A DNA stretch of 64,000 nt from Flavobacterium erciyesense (GTDB lineage: Bacteria; Bacteroidota; Bacteroidia; Flavobacteriales; Flavobacteriaceae): assembly GCF_018069925.1 (NCBI RefSeq), contig NZ_JAGPXB010000001.1:496001-560000 (forward strand), written 5' to 3'. Under the pieces are notes generated by a model that had not been told where the DNA came from, made no database searches, and worked only from the letters and a program-made list of their open reading frames with translations. Made by a program: the position numbers and the translations under genes. This document shows, one piece after another, positions 54,075-63,073 of this stretch (the stretch's first letter is position 1; each line of letters begins with the position of its first letter).

Positions 54075-55772
54075 TTAATTACAAGGTTTTGGAGTATAAA
54101 TTGTGTTGCCATTTTGCACGGTTTCTTCCATTTTAATTGGATTAAAATTTCCATTGCTATCTTGTTTTAGTAACGTTATTCCAGAATTGTATTTGTCCAA
54201 AATAATTGAAATTGCTTTAGTTTTACCTTCGATACTAGTATAGGTCATGTCTGAAGTCTGAATTGCCTCTATCTGGTCAAATATAAAGTTTGGAAATTCA
54301 GGGCTGTAGCCAGGAAGCTGATCCGCTGGATAATCAGTGACAAAGGCTTTGGCAGCTTCTAGGTCTGTTACCACTAAAGCATACATTGAGCCGTCAGGTA
54401 AAACTAAAAAAGTAGTGGTGAAATTGGGGCGTAGCGTGTTCAAACTAACAGCTGCATATATATCGCCTGCGGACATTGGCGTGCCATTAGGATGGTTATG
54501 AATTGCTGCAAAAGCTCCCACCCAAGTTGTGTTTGTTTTTACTAAATACTGTGATGTGCCATTATTCATGGGAGCTTGCGTTATTTTCCCATTACTGTCT
54601 TTGCCCAAGGTAATACTATGCTCAAAGCCATCCGCATTTGCAGCAGCTTTAATACTTGAAACAGCAGTGGTAAATTCTGCATCTGTAGAGATACTTGTTA
54701 CAAGCTTTTTTAAGCCTAGACAAGTAAGATCCGTTTCTATCTTTGGTTCGGCTAACCAAGACCCTGAAAAAGAGTTGTATTGATAGGTAAACTGAGTTCC
54801 AATTACTATTTGTTGGTGTTGCGGAAATTGAACGTGTTGTAAATGTTGATTATGTGCAGCATGGTTTGGTATAGCAAGTTCAGGTAGTGGAATAGCAATA
54901 ATATTCCAAGAATTACGCGCGGCATTATATTGATAGACAGTCATAATGCCATCTGGTGCGAAATGTGTAAATTTATCCTTATCTTGTGGTTGTACTGGAA
55001 AAATCGCCCATTCACCGGTACCCTCACTATCACCAGAAACACCTCCGTATGAATCATTTTCAGCCTCGCATGTTTTGAATAAGAAAGTTACTGATATAAT
55101 TTCTTCGCCTATACGGTCAATCCTATACCAGGAGGTACAATAACGGGTAGTTTTAGCTATGATATCTTTAGTATTAGGAAATGCTCTTGAGTGCGCTTTC
55201 AATCGTCCTTGATCTAACTCACCTGAAAATTCAAATCTCCCTTCAATAGAGTGAATCAAGACTTTTCCTGAATACGCTAATTCCTCATTCTCATTATTTA
55301 GCATGTACTTTATAGTACTATTGTAATCTGAAAAATAATTTTCAAAAGTAATAATTTTTGCTTTTTGAATCCCGTCTTTATGCAAGTACAAAACTAATTT
55401 TGTAGCAATTGCTTTATCGTTATCAGTCACATTGCCCAAGTCTGCTATCAAAAGAGTTTGCACATCGTTTAGTACAACAGCCCTTGTACTTTGATAATTT
55501 ATTGTTGCTATCAAGTCTTTAGCAGTAAACAAACTACCTTCAATTTTTTTGATTACAATACTATTTAAATAATCCTGTATTTCTGTTTTGAATTGCTCCC
55601 CGCTAGCTTTCTTGTCCTCTAAATCTTCTTCAACTTGACAAGATACAAATACAGAAAATAGACAAAGAACAAAAAAATTTGAAGCAAGCTTTTTGCGGCA
55701 AAAAAATGACTTTAAAACTTCTTTATTGTGCCAAAACAGATTAAGTGCAAAAGCCCACAATTTACAGAACAA
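54075..55772 (-). CDS. Lipoprotein with a C-terminal JAMM/JAB-type metallopeptidase motif
   Basis: 565 residues if read from a TTG at 55770-55772; the start is uncertain because the signal (NFFVLCLFSVFVSC, lipobox Cys45) begins far from it. The first ~240 mature residues show no known domain. A middle region is rich in His and Gln (HAAHNQHLQHVQFPQHQQ). At 425-437 the motif HNHPNGTPMSAGD matches the JAMM zinc ligands HxH...S..D, with Glu384 a candidate catalytic Glu. JAB domains of this kind occur in exported bacterial proteins and polymorphic toxins. A run of eight G:C pairs lies just upstream. Confidence 0.7.
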   Translation of the reverse strand: MFCKLWAFALNLFWHNKEVLKSFFCRKKLASNFFVLCLFSVFVSCQVEEDLEDKKASGEQFKTEIQDYLNSIVIKKIEGSLFTAKDLIATINYQSTRAVVLNDVQTLLIADLGNVTDNDKAIATKLVLYLHKDGIQKAKIITFENYFSDYNSTIKYMLNNENEELAYSGKVLIHSIEGRFEFSGELDQGRLKAHSRAFPNTKDIIAKTTRYCTSWYRIDRIGEEIISVTFLFKTCEAENDSYGGVSGDSEGTGEWAIFPVQPQDKDKFTHFAPDGIMTVYQYNAARNSWNIIAIPLPELAIPNHAAHNQHLQHVQFPQHQQIVIGTQFTYQYNSFSGSWLAEPKIETDLTCLGLKKLVTSISTDAEFTTAVSSIKAAANADGFEHSITLGKDSNGKITQAPMNNGTSQYLVKTNTTWVGAFAAIHNHPNGTPMSAGDIYAAVSLNTLRPNFTTTFLVLPDGSMYALVVTDLEAAKAFVTDYPADQLPGYSPEFPNFIFDQIEAIQTSDMTYTSIEGKTKAISIILDKYNSGITLLKQDSNGNFNPIKMEETVQNGNTIYTPKPCN

Positions 55773-55800
55773 AGAATCCCAGCTTAAATAAATCTTATTA

Positions 55801-55808
55801 GGGGGGGG
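55801..55808. repeat. Homopolymeric G8 tract upstream of the JAMM lipoprotein gene
   Basis: Eight G on the plus strand (C8 in the transcript), rare in this AT-rich sequence. An ATG at 55829-55831 opens a frame that stops after 15 codons as read, but one extra base in the tract would join it to the lipoprotein frame. Confidence 0.8.
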
Positions 55809-55909
55809 TAGGAGGTAATCTTACATTTCATAGTTTTATTTTAATGATTAGTTTAGTAAAAATATAAAAAAATATTTACAAATCCATTATTCGATCCGAA
55901 AAATTTTAC

Positions 55910-55945
55910 AAAAAAAACCCCAAACTCTTATTCAAGAATTTGGGT
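55910..55945 (-). terminator. Intrinsic terminator of glyS
   Basis: On the minus strand CCCAAATTCTTG pairs with AAGAGTTTGGG, followed by T8. It lies 23 bp after the glyS stop, inside the island boundary. Confidence 0.85.
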
Positions 55946-55967
55946 GTTTTATTTGAGTTTAAAAAAT

Positions 55968-57509
55968 CTACATTTTCATCAACCAAGTTTTCATTGAAAC
56001 TTCGTTTTCTATAATTGCTTTTAAATCAGCAATCGCTACACGATCTTGTTTCATAGTATCTCTATGACGAATGGTTACGGTTTGATCTTCTGCAGTTTGA
56101 TGATCTACGGTGATACAAAATGGGGTACCCAAGGCATCTTGTCTGCGGTAACGTCTTCCCACAGCATCTTTTTCATCGTAAGATACGCTGAAATCCCATT
56201 TCAAATCATCAATAATTTGTCTGGCAATTTCTGGTAAACCGTCTTTTTTTACTAATGGTAAAATGGCAGCTTTTGTAGGAGCAAGTACTGATGGCAATTT
56301 CAAAACTGTTCGGGTTGATCCGTCCTCAAGTGTTTCTTCTTTTAAGGAAGTAGCAAAAACAGCCAAGAACATTCTGTCTAAACCAACTGAAGTTTCTACA
56401 ACGTACGGCACATAATTTTGATTCAATTCGGCATCAAAATACTGTAATTTTCTACCTGAAAATTGCTCGTGTGCTTTTAAATCGAAATCGGTTCTGGAGT
56501 GAATTCCTTCTAATTCTTTAAATCCAAATGGAAAATCAAATTCGATATCAGCAGCAGCATTAGCGTAGTGGGCTAACTTCTCGTGATCGTGAAAACGGTA
56601 TCTTTCTTTTCCTAAACCAAGTGACAAGTGCCATTTAAGTCGGGCTTCTTTCCAGAATTCGTAGTGTTTCATTTCTTCGCCTGGACGCACAAAAAATTGC
56701 ATTTCCATTTGTTCAAACTCACGCATACGGAAAATAAATTGTCTTGCCACAATTTCGTTTCTGAACGCTTTACCAGTTTGAGCAATTCCAAAAGGAACTT
56801 TCATACGTCCGGATTTTTGAACGTTTAAAAAGTTAACAAAAATTCCCTGAGCTGTTTCTGGACGCAAATACAAATCCATTGCTGAATCAGCAGATGCTCC
56901 TAATTTGGTACCAAACATGAGGTTAAATTGTTTTACCTCAGTCCAATTTCTTGAACCTGAATCAGGACAAGCAATTTCAAGCTCTTCGATTAAAGCTTTT
57001 ACATCGGCCAAGTCCTCGTTACCAAGAGAGCGAGCCATCCGTTCAAGAATTTCTCTCTCTTTGGCTTTGTACTCCATAACGCGCGTGTTAGTAGTAACAA
57101 ATTCTTGTTCATTAAAAGCTTCGCCAAAACGAGTTCGGGCTTTTTCTATTTCTTTTTGCGCCTTTTGATTGAGTTTTTCAGCATAATCTTCAATCAAAAC
57201 ATCGGCTCTGTATCTTTTTTTAGAATCCTTATTGTCTATTAAAGGATCGTTAAACGCATCTACGTGACCGGATGCTTTCCAAGTTGTAGGATGCATTAAT
57301 ATGGAAGCGTCAAGGCCCACGATGTTTTCATTCATCTGAACCATAGCGCGCCACCAATATTCGCGTATATTCTTTTTTAACTCTACTCCGTTTTGTGCAT
57401 AATCATAGACTGCACTTAAACCATCGTATATTTCGCTTGACGGAAAAATAAATCCGTACTCTTTTGCGTGCGAAACTACATTCTTAAATAAATCTTCTTG
57501 TTTTGCCAT
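55968..57509 (-). CDS. glyS: Glycyl-tRNA synthetase (class II, eukaryote/archaea-like type)
   Basis: 513 residues. Class II motifs: SGSRNWTEVKQFNLMFGT, YLRPETAQGIFVNF (motif 2 region), IAQTGKAFRNEI, FRMREFEQMEMQFF and VETSVGLDRMFLAVF (motif 3), then an anticodon-binding C-terminus (VLAPTKAAILPLV). This homodimeric type is used by Bacteroidota in place of the alpha2beta2 enzyme. The last 13 codons are duplicated 3 kb downstream. Confidence 0.96.
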   Translation of the reverse strand: MAKQEDLFKNVVSHAKEYGFIFPSSEIYDGLSAVYDYAQNGVELKKNIREYWWRAMVQMNENIVGLDASILMHPTTWKASGHVDAFNDPLIDNKDSKKRYRADVLIEDYAEKLNQKAQKEIEKARTRFGEAFNEQEFVTTNTRVMEYKAKEREILERMARSLGNEDLADVKALIEELEIACPDSGSRNWTEVKQFNLMFGTKLGASADSAMDLYLRPETAQGIFVNFLNVQKSGRMKVPFGIAQTGKAFRNEIVARQFIFRMREFEQMEMQFFVRPGEEMKHYEFWKEARLKWHLSLGLGKERYRFHDHEKLAHYANAAADIEFDFPFGFKELEGIHSRTDFDLKAHEQFSGRKLQYFDAELNQNYVPYVVETSVGLDRMFLAVFATSLKEETLEDGSTRTVLKLPSVLAPTKAAILPLVKKDGLPEIARQIIDDLKWDFSVSYDEKDAVGRRYRRQDALGTPFCITVDHQTAEDQTVTIRHRDTMKQDRVAIADLKAIIENEVSMKTWLMKM

Positions 57510-57516
57510 AGTATTG

Positions 57517-57550
57517 CAAAAATATAAAAAGTGAACTTAAAAAAAAGCAA
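57517..57550 (-). promoter_or_regulatory. Promoter of glyS
   Basis: TATTTTTG (57517-57524, minus strand) lies seven bases before the ATG; a -33 TTG candidate is at 57548-57550 (23-bp spacer). Predicted leader only a few bases. Confidence 0.5.
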
Positions 57551-57606
57551 TTTCTTGGAGTTTGAAGTCCTGATTTGATTAATTTTAGCATTAAAACCCT
57601 GATTAT

Positions 57607-58290
57607 ATGTTTCAAAGCCTCATTAATCTCTTTTTTCCAAAAGTTTGTTCCGGCTGCAGTACCTTATTATTGGGTACCGAAAATATGATTTGCACTACAT
57701 GCCGTCACGATGCGCCATTGACACATCATCATTTAAACCCTGAAAATGATGCCTACAAAAAATTTTACGGTAGGGTTTTAGTTCAGCATGCTTCAGCTTT
57801 ATTTTATTTTCATAAAAAGGGAATCGTGCAAGAGCTCATTCATAATCTAAAGTACAAAGGCCATGAAGAATTAGGTCCATTAATAGGTGAATGGTATGCC
57901 GGAGATTTAAAAACGGTGGTTGCTTTACAAGACGTAGACCAAATTATTCCGGTTCCTTTGCATCCAAAAAAATATAAAGAACGCGGCTACAATCAAGTAA
58001 GCGGATTTGGAAAAGCACTTTCTGAACAGCTAGATATCGCATATAATAACAAAGTACTAATTCGAAAAGTCTATTCGAAAACACAATCTAAAAAAAACTT
58101 GCTGGGCAGGTCAGAACTAAACGAGACAATTTTTGATGTTGTTTTTTCTGAAAAAGAGCACAACAAACATTTTTTGTTGGTTGATGATGTACTAACAACT
58201 GGCGCTACACTTGAAGCCTGCTCACGTGCTTTATTAAAAATTCCTGGGGTAAAAATCAGTATTGTTTGTATGGCTATGGCGCATTCCTAA
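57607..58290 (+). CDS. ComF-family phosphoribosyltransferase-like protein
   Basis: 227 residues. An N-terminal four-cysteine zinc motif (CSGC and CTTC) leads into a type I phosphoribosyltransferase fold with KYKGHEELG, IPVPLHPKKYKERGYNQ and the PRPP loop FLLVDDVLTTGAT. In other bacteria ComF takes part in DNA uptake together with helicase and primosome proteins; whether that holds here is unknown. It is divergent from glyS. Confidence 0.9.
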   Translation: MFQSLINLFFPKVCSGCSTLLLGTENMICTTCRHDAPLTHHHLNPENDAYKKFYGRVLVQHASALFYFHKKGIVQELIHNLKYKGHEELGPLIGEWYAGDLKTVVALQDVDQIIPVPLHPKKYKERGYNQVSGFGKALSEQLDIAYNNKVLIRKVYSKTQSKKNLLGRSELNETIFDVVFSEKEHNKHFLLVDDVLTTGATLEACSRALLKIPGVKISIVCMAMAHS

Positions 58291-58447
58291 AAATTTGATA
58301 GGTTGCAAATGGTCTCCGTTTCACTTCGCCAACCTAAAAAAATTTTAATAACTTATTACCAATGTTTTAATTCTAAAAATAAACTACTATCACATAATTT
58401 AATGAAATTATAACGAAATAGAATTTCCGTTTCCAAACTTTAATGAG

Positions 58448-58455
58448 TAAATTTG
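58448..58455 (+). promoter_or_regulatory. Promoter -7 box of sodA
   Basis: TAAATTTG, exact TAnnTTTG match, 36 bp before the ATG at 58492. No TTG at -33. Confidence 0.5.
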
Positions 58456-58491
58456 ACTGTTAAATTAATTCACTTATAAAACAAACATATT

Positions 58492-59100
58492 ATGGCTTTT
58501 GAATTACCACAATTACCTTATGCATACGATGCATTAGAACCACATATTGATGCTCGTACAATGGAAATCCACCATTCTAAGCACCACAATGCTTACACAA
58601 CCAATTTGAACGCTGCCATTGCAGGAACAGATATGGAAGGTAAAACCATCGAAAATATTTTAATAAACCTAGATTTAAAAAACGCTGCTGTACGTAACAA
58701 CGGTGGAGGTTTTTACAACCACAACTTGTTTTGGACTGTAATGACACCAAACGGTGGCGGCTTACCAACAGGAGATTTACTTGCTGCAATTGAAGCCGCT
58801 TTTGGAACTTTTGAAGAATTTAAAGCTAGTTTTAGTAAAGCGGGTGCTACACAATTTGGTTCAGGATGGGCTTGGCTTTGTGTACAAAAAGGAGGTAAAC
58901 TTGAGGTTTGCGGTACGCCAAATCAAGACAATCCATTAATGCCAGGAGTAGGTTGTGGCGGAACACCTATTTTGGCTATGGACGTTTGGGAGCATGCTTA
59001 TTACTTAAACTACCAAAACAGAAGACCTGATTATATTGAAGCATTTTTCAACGTAATCAATTGGACTGAAGTTTCCAGAAGATATGCTTTAGAGAAATAA
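58492..59100 (+). CDS. sodA: Superoxide dismutase, Fe/Mn family (Mn-like)
   Basis: Converts superoxide to peroxide and oxygen in the cytoplasm. 202 residues with metal ligands in [19 protein letters not shown] and [19 protein letters not shown]. The [13 protein letters not shown] segment and the glutamine in TPNQDNPLM are features of manganese types. No signal peptide. Followed by two terminator hairpins. Confidence 0.95.
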   Translation: MAFELPQLPYAYDALEPHIDARTMEIHHSKHHNAYTTNLNAAIAGTDMEGKTIENILINLDLKNAAVRNNGGGFYNHNLFWTVMTPNGGGLPTGDLLAAIEAAFGTFEEFKASFSKAGATQFGSGWAWLCVQKGGKLEVCGTPNQDNPLMPGVGCGGTPILAMDVWEHAYYLNYQNRRPDYIEAFFNVINWTEVSRRYALEK

Positions 59101-59132
59101 TTTTTTTAAGAGAATAGAATAAAAAACATAAA

Positions 59133-59172
59133 GAATAGACAAATGACTTAAAAGTTGTTTGTCTATTTTTTT
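59133..59172 (+). terminator. First terminator of sodA
   Basis: AATAGACAAA pairs with TTTGTCTATT, followed by T6. Confidence 0.75.
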
Positions 59173-59201
59173 ATCTTAGAAAGTATTCCTAATCATAATT
59201 G

Positions 59202-59239
59202 AAAAAGACGAATAAACACTTGGCTTATTCGTCTTTTTT
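59202..59239 (+). terminator. Second terminator of sodA
   Basis: AAAAAGACGAATAA pairs perfectly with TTATTCGTCTTTTT around a nine-base loop. Confidence 0.85.
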
Positions 59240-59380
59240 GTTTTTTCTGTTCTCTTTATTCTATTCTCTTTACTCTCTTCTCTTTATTCTATTTTCTTAA
59301 TTTTACTATCTTTATTCTACTACTTTATTCTATTATCTTAATTCTCTCCTCTATATTCTTATTTCTTCCTTGACTTTATT
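59240..59380 (-). repeat. Low-complexity pyrimidine-rich degenerate repeat
   Basis: About 140 bp of C/T-rich sequence made of variants of TTCTCTTTATTCTA. On the minus strand it reads as purine-rich TAGAATAAAGAGAA units, the same flavour as the 14-bp repeat after lepA. No coding potential. Confidence 0.7.
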
Positions 59381-59384
59381 CCAA

Positions 59385-59415
59385 TAAAAAAGGTGGAATC
59401 TCTTCCACCTTTTTT
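59385..59415 (-). terminator. Terminator downstream of the PurF-like gene
   Basis: AAAAAGGTGGAA pairs with TTCCACCTTTTT around a four-base loop, 130 bp after the stop at 59547. Confidence 0.75.
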
Positions 59416-59546
59416 GCCCCAAATCTACCATAAATTTAACCTACTAATATTATGGTTATTCAAATGTAGAACAGTACTTCAATCACTGCAAATATTTTAG
59501 ACTAACAACTCATAAAACCGATTAAAAACTATTTAGACTCGAATTG

Positions 59547-61445
59547 TTAATATGCTCTTGCGTCTTTACCTTCATAAAAATTCATAAAGGCTCTATTTAC
59601 CACACGATTACCACCTGGAGTAGGATAGTCTCCGGTAAAATACCAATCGCCTAAATTTTTAGGACAAGCTATGTGCAAATTCTCTACTGTTTGAAAAATG
59701 ATTTTCACTTCAGCCTTAATTTCAGGCGAACTTAACATCTCGGAAATCTTGTCTGATATCTCCTGCGGATGAAATGGTTCGTAAATAGCAGTAACATAAT
59801 TGACTACCTCGCTATCTTTGAAATTTTCCTGCGCTTTGCATTTAGCATATACTTCATCAACTATATGATACAAATTACGTTCTTTCAATAGTTCAAGCGC
59901 AGCTCTAAAAGCAACCAAACCTTCTAGTTTGGCCATATCAATACCATAACAATCCGGATAACGTATTTGTGGCGCTGATGAAACAATTACAATTCGTTTT
60001 GGATTTAAACGATCCATCATTTTGATAATACTCATTTTAAGAGTAGTTCCACGTACAATACTGTCATCAATAATAACCAAATTGTCAGTTGGTTTGATTA
60101 CGCCATAAGTAACATCATATACGTGCGCAACCAAGTCGTCTCTGCTACTGTCCTCAGTAATAAAGGTTCGCAGCTTAGCATCTTTAATTGCTACTTTTTC
60201 AGTTCTAATTTTTACAGACAATAACTCTTGCAAAGACTCTTTGGTCAAGGTATTTCTGTTTTCTAGGATAAAATTATTTTTTCGCTGGTTCAAGAAATCC
60301 TGTGCCGCTTCTACCAAACCGTAAAAAGAAGTTTCGGCTGTGTTGGGTATGTATGAAAAAACAGTATTGTCCGTATCTTCATCGATAGACTCTAAAACGG
60401 CAGGCAAAATTAAACGCCCTAGATTTTTTCTTTCCTGATAAATTTCGGCGTCACTTCCTCTTGAGAAATAAATGCGCTCAAAAGAACACGCTTTTTTCAC
60501 CGTTGGAGGTAAAATTTCTTTCATAGAAATCGTACCATTCTTTTTGATAATCAATGCATTTCCAGGATCAATTTCGTGAACCGACTCGAAAGGAACATTG
60601 AATACCGTTTGAATCACTGGTCGCTCAGATGCTACCACCACAATTTCGTCATCTTGATAAAAGTAAGCAGGTCTAATTCCGGCAGGATCTCTAAAAACAA
60701 AAGAATCACCGTGACCTAGAAGTCCAGCCATGGCATAGCCTCCATCTAAATTTTTAGCTGCACGTGCCAAAATTTTAGCTACATCTAATCGTTCTGCAAT
60801 TACTGGCGAAGCTTCTCTTTTAGTTAATCCTTCGTTTTTACAATCTTGGTATAAATCAGTTACAGCATCGTCTAGAAAATGACCAATTTTTTCCATCACC
60901 GTCACCGTATCAGCCATTTCTTTTGGATGTTGCCCCAAATCAATAAGATTCTGAAACAACTCTTTCACATTAGTCATGTTGAAATTTCCAGCAAGAATTA
61001 AGTTGCGATGCATCCAATTGTTCTGACGTAAAAATGGGTGTACACTCTCGATACTGTTTTTACCAAAAGTTCCGTATCGAACATGTCCTAAAAACAATTC
61101 TCCTATGTATGGGATTTTTTGTTTTTGCAAGGCCACATCATCAGCGTACTCTGGATGGGCTTCCATTTCTTCGTTAATACGATCGTTGATTTGTTTAAAA
61201 ACATCTTGAATAGGTTGCGCATGATTGGAGCGAACTCTACTAATGTATCTTTCTCCCGGATCGACATCTAGTTTTATACTGGCAAACCCTGCACCGTCTT
61301 GTCCGCGGTTATGCTGCTTTTCCATTAAAAGATACATTTTCTGGATACCGTAAAATGCAGTACCATACTTTTCTTTGTAATATTCAAGCGGTTTAAGTAA
61401 TCTGACTAAGGCTATTCCACATTCGTGTTTTAAAGCATCGCTCAT
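59547..61445 (-). CDS. Amidophosphoribosyltransferase-like protein, long form
   Basis: 632 residues, clearly longer than ordinary PurF (about 470-510). The N-terminal glutaminase has its nucleophile cysteine at position 9 after a short propeptide (KHECGIALV), with KQHNRGQDGAGFAS and GHVRYGTFG. The phosphoribosyltransferase loop reads LVIIDDSIVRGTTLKMS. An extra ~120 residues follow at the C-terminus (EPFHPQEISDKISEM to PTPGGNRVVNRAFMNFYEG). It probably makes phosphoribosylamine for purine synthesis; a paralogous role is possible. purN lies 1.6 kb away. Confidence 0.85.
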   Translation of the reverse strand: MSDALKHECGIALVRLLKPLEYYKEKYGTAFYGIQKMYLLMEKQHNRGQDGAGFASIKLDVDPGERYISRVRSNHAQPIQDVFKQINDRINEEMEAHPEYADDVALQKQKIPYIGELFLGHVRYGTFGKNSIESVHPFLRQNNWMHRNLILAGNFNMTNVKELFQNLIDLGQHPKEMADTVTVMEKIGHFLDDAVTDLYQDCKNEGLTKREASPVIAERLDVAKILARAAKNLDGGYAMAGLLGHGDSFVFRDPAGIRPAYFYQDDEIVVVASERPVIQTVFNVPFESVHEIDPGNALIIKKNGTISMKEILPPTVKKACSFERIYFSRGSDAEIYQERKNLGRLILPAVLESIDEDTDNTVFSYIPNTAETSFYGLVEAAQDFLNQRKNNFILENRNTLTKESLQELLSVKIRTEKVAIKDAKLRTFITEDSSRDDLVAHVYDVTYGVIKPTDNLVIIDDSIVRGTTLKMSIIKMMDRLNPKRIVIVSSAPQIRYPDCYGIDMAKLEGLVAFRAALELLKERNLYHIVDEVYAKCKAQENFKDSEVVNYVTAIYEPFHPQEISDKISEMLSSPEIKAEVKIIFQTVENLHIACPKNLGDWYFTGDYPTPGGNRVVNRAFMNFYEGKDARAY

Positions 61446-61494
61446 TGTAAGTAATTTGTATTGTTGTGTTGTTGTAATAATAAGTTAACCAGCA

Positions 61495-61532
61495 TAAATT
61501 CAGTTTAATAAATAAAATTTACACTGAATTTA
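61495..61532. promoter_or_regulatory. Perfect 10-bp inverted repeat upstream of the PurF-like gene
   Basis: TAAATTCAGT and ACTGAATTTA are separated by 18 bp, 50-87 bp before the start at 61445. It could be an operator or an RNA hairpin; no regulator is known. Confidence 0.55.
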
Positions 61533-61539
61533 CGGAACA

Positions 61540-61563
61540 AAAAAACCCCGTTTCCGAGGTTTC
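61540..61563 (-). terminator. Intrinsic terminator of the sugar kinase gene
   Basis: AAACCTCGGAAACGGGGTTT on the minus strand forms a short stem followed by T7, directly after the stop at 61569. Confidence 0.85.
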
Positions 61564-61568
61564 TTGTA

Positions 61569-62492
61569 TTATAGTGTGATATCAAATTGTGTCAATGATT
61601 TGAACTGTTGAAGTCGAGACACCACTTCTTCTTTATTCAAAGCAAGCATTCTTTCAGTACCAAATTTTTCTACACAGAAAGAAGCTAGGTTTGAACCGTG
61701 AATGATTGCGTTTTTCATGTTCTCGAAAGAGATGTTTTCGCTTTGTGTCAAATAACCTGCAAATCCTCCTGCAAATGTATCTCCTGCTCCTGTTGGATCA
61801 AATACTTCTTCAAGTGGTAATGCTGGTGCAAAGAAAATTTCTTTATCGTGAAAAATTAGCGCTCCGTGTTCTCCTTTTTTAATCACCACATATTTAGGAC
61901 CCATGGTGTGGATTTTTGCAGCAGCTTTTACTAATGAATATTCTCCAGAAAGTTGTCTAGCCTCTTCATCATTAATAGTGATAACATCAACGCGTTTGAT
62001 TACGTCAAGTAATTCTGGAAGAGCACAATCCATCCAAAAGTTCATAGTATCTAAAACTACTAATTTTGGTTGCGTTTCCATTTGATCTAAAACACTGCTT
62101 TGTACCAATGGATGTAAGTTTCCTAACATCACAATCTCAGCATTCTTAAAATCTTGAGGCACTTTTGGCTGAAAATCAGCTAAGACATTCAACTGTGTAT
62201 CAAGGGTATCTCTTGAATTTAAATCATTATGGTAACGACCGCTCCAAAAGAAAGTTTTACCACCAGGCACCACTTCAAGACCAGAAATATCAATGTTTCT
62301 AGCAGTTAATAAATCTAAATATTCTTGCGGAAAATCGTCTCCAACTACAGAAACAATGGCTGATTGCACATTAAAAAACGAAGCTGATAAACCAATGTAA
62401 GTTCCTGCTCCACCTAGTATTTTATCTGTTTTTCCAAAAGGAGTTTCAATCGCGTCGAAAGCTACAGTTCCAACAATCAATAATTTATTCAT
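61569..62492 (-). CDS. PfkB-family sugar or nucleoside kinase
   Basis: 307 residues of the ribokinase fold: LIVGTVAFDAIETPFGK at the N-terminus, GGAGTYIGLSASFF, VITINDEEARQLSG and catalytic Asp in FDPTGAGDTFAGGFAGYL. The substrate is not evident; ribokinase- or adenosine-kinase-like activity is possible, the latter fitting the purine genes nearby. It is transcribed separately from the PurF-like gene, with a terminator between. Confidence 0.85.
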   Translation of the reverse strand: MNKLLIVGTVAFDAIETPFGKTDKILGGAGTYIGLSASFFNVQSAIVSVVGDDFPQEYLDLLTARNIDISGLEVVPGGKTFFWSGRYHNDLNSRDTLDTQLNVLADFQPKVPQDFKNAEIVMLGNLHPLVQSSVLDQMETQPKLVVLDTMNFWMDCALPELLDVIKRVDVITINDEEARQLSGEYSLVKAAAKIHTMGPKYVVIKKGEHGALIFHDKEIFFAPALPLEEVFDPTGAGDTFAGGFAGYLTQSENISFENMKNAIIHGSNLASFCVEKFGTERMLALNKEEVVSRLQQFKSLTQFDITL

Positions 62493-62588
62493 TATATACG
62501 TTTCGAATTAAGGGGCAAAGATAGTTTATAAGTTGTAAAGTTGCAATGTGTTGAAACTGTAATATTGTGGTTCTTTTTGAAAAAAAAA

Positions 62589-63071
62589 TCAGATCAATTT
62601 TGAATCTTCTTGCTCATAAAAAGCATCAATTGAAAGTTGTTTTTGCATGGATGCCATCACTGCCAACTCATCGCACCTTTCGTTTTGAGGATGATTGTTG
62701 TGACCTTTTATCCATTTGAAATTGACTTGATGTTTGCGGTAAACTATTAAAAAACGTTTCCACAAATCGGCATTTTTCCTAGCAGCAAAGCCTTTTTTTT
62801 CCCAACCCAACACCCATTTTTTTTCAACAGAGTCGACAACATATTTAGAATCAGATACAACCAATACCTTTGTACCAGGATTTTTAAGTTTTTCTAAGCC
62901 TACAATTACTGCCAAAAGTTCCATTCTATTATTGGTCGTCCTGCGAAAACCTTCATAAAATTCTTTTTTATAAGGCTTACCCACCCATTCCATCACAACA
63001 CCATAACCACCATTGCCCGGATTTCCCTTGGCAGCGCCATCTGTGTAAATATGTACATCGTGCGTAGTCAT
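62589..63071 (-). CDS. rnhA: Ribonuclease HI
   Basis: 160 residues. Removes RNA from RNA-DNA hybrids. The four catalytic acids are visible: Asp11 in YTDGAAKGNPG, Glu51 in NNRMELLAV, Asp74 in VVSDSKYVV and Asp in NERCDELAVMA, with the basic helix EKKWVLGWEKKGFAARKN between. It starts two bases after the purN stop and is co-transcribed with it. Confidence 0.95.
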   Translation of the reverse strand: MTTHDVHIYTDGAAKGNPGNGGYGVVMEWVGKPYKKEFYEGFRRTTNNRMELLAVIVGLEKLKNPGTKVLVVSDSKYVVDSVEKKWVLGWEKKGFAARKNADLWKRFLIVYRKHQVNFKWIKGHNNHPQNERCDELAVMASMQKQLSIDAFYEQEDSKLI

Positions 63072-63073
63072 CT

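Noticed and set aside
52851..56007. Complete integrative element at glyS
   Set aside because: There is no integrase or transfer gene between the repeats, so only a relic or passively captured island can be claimed.
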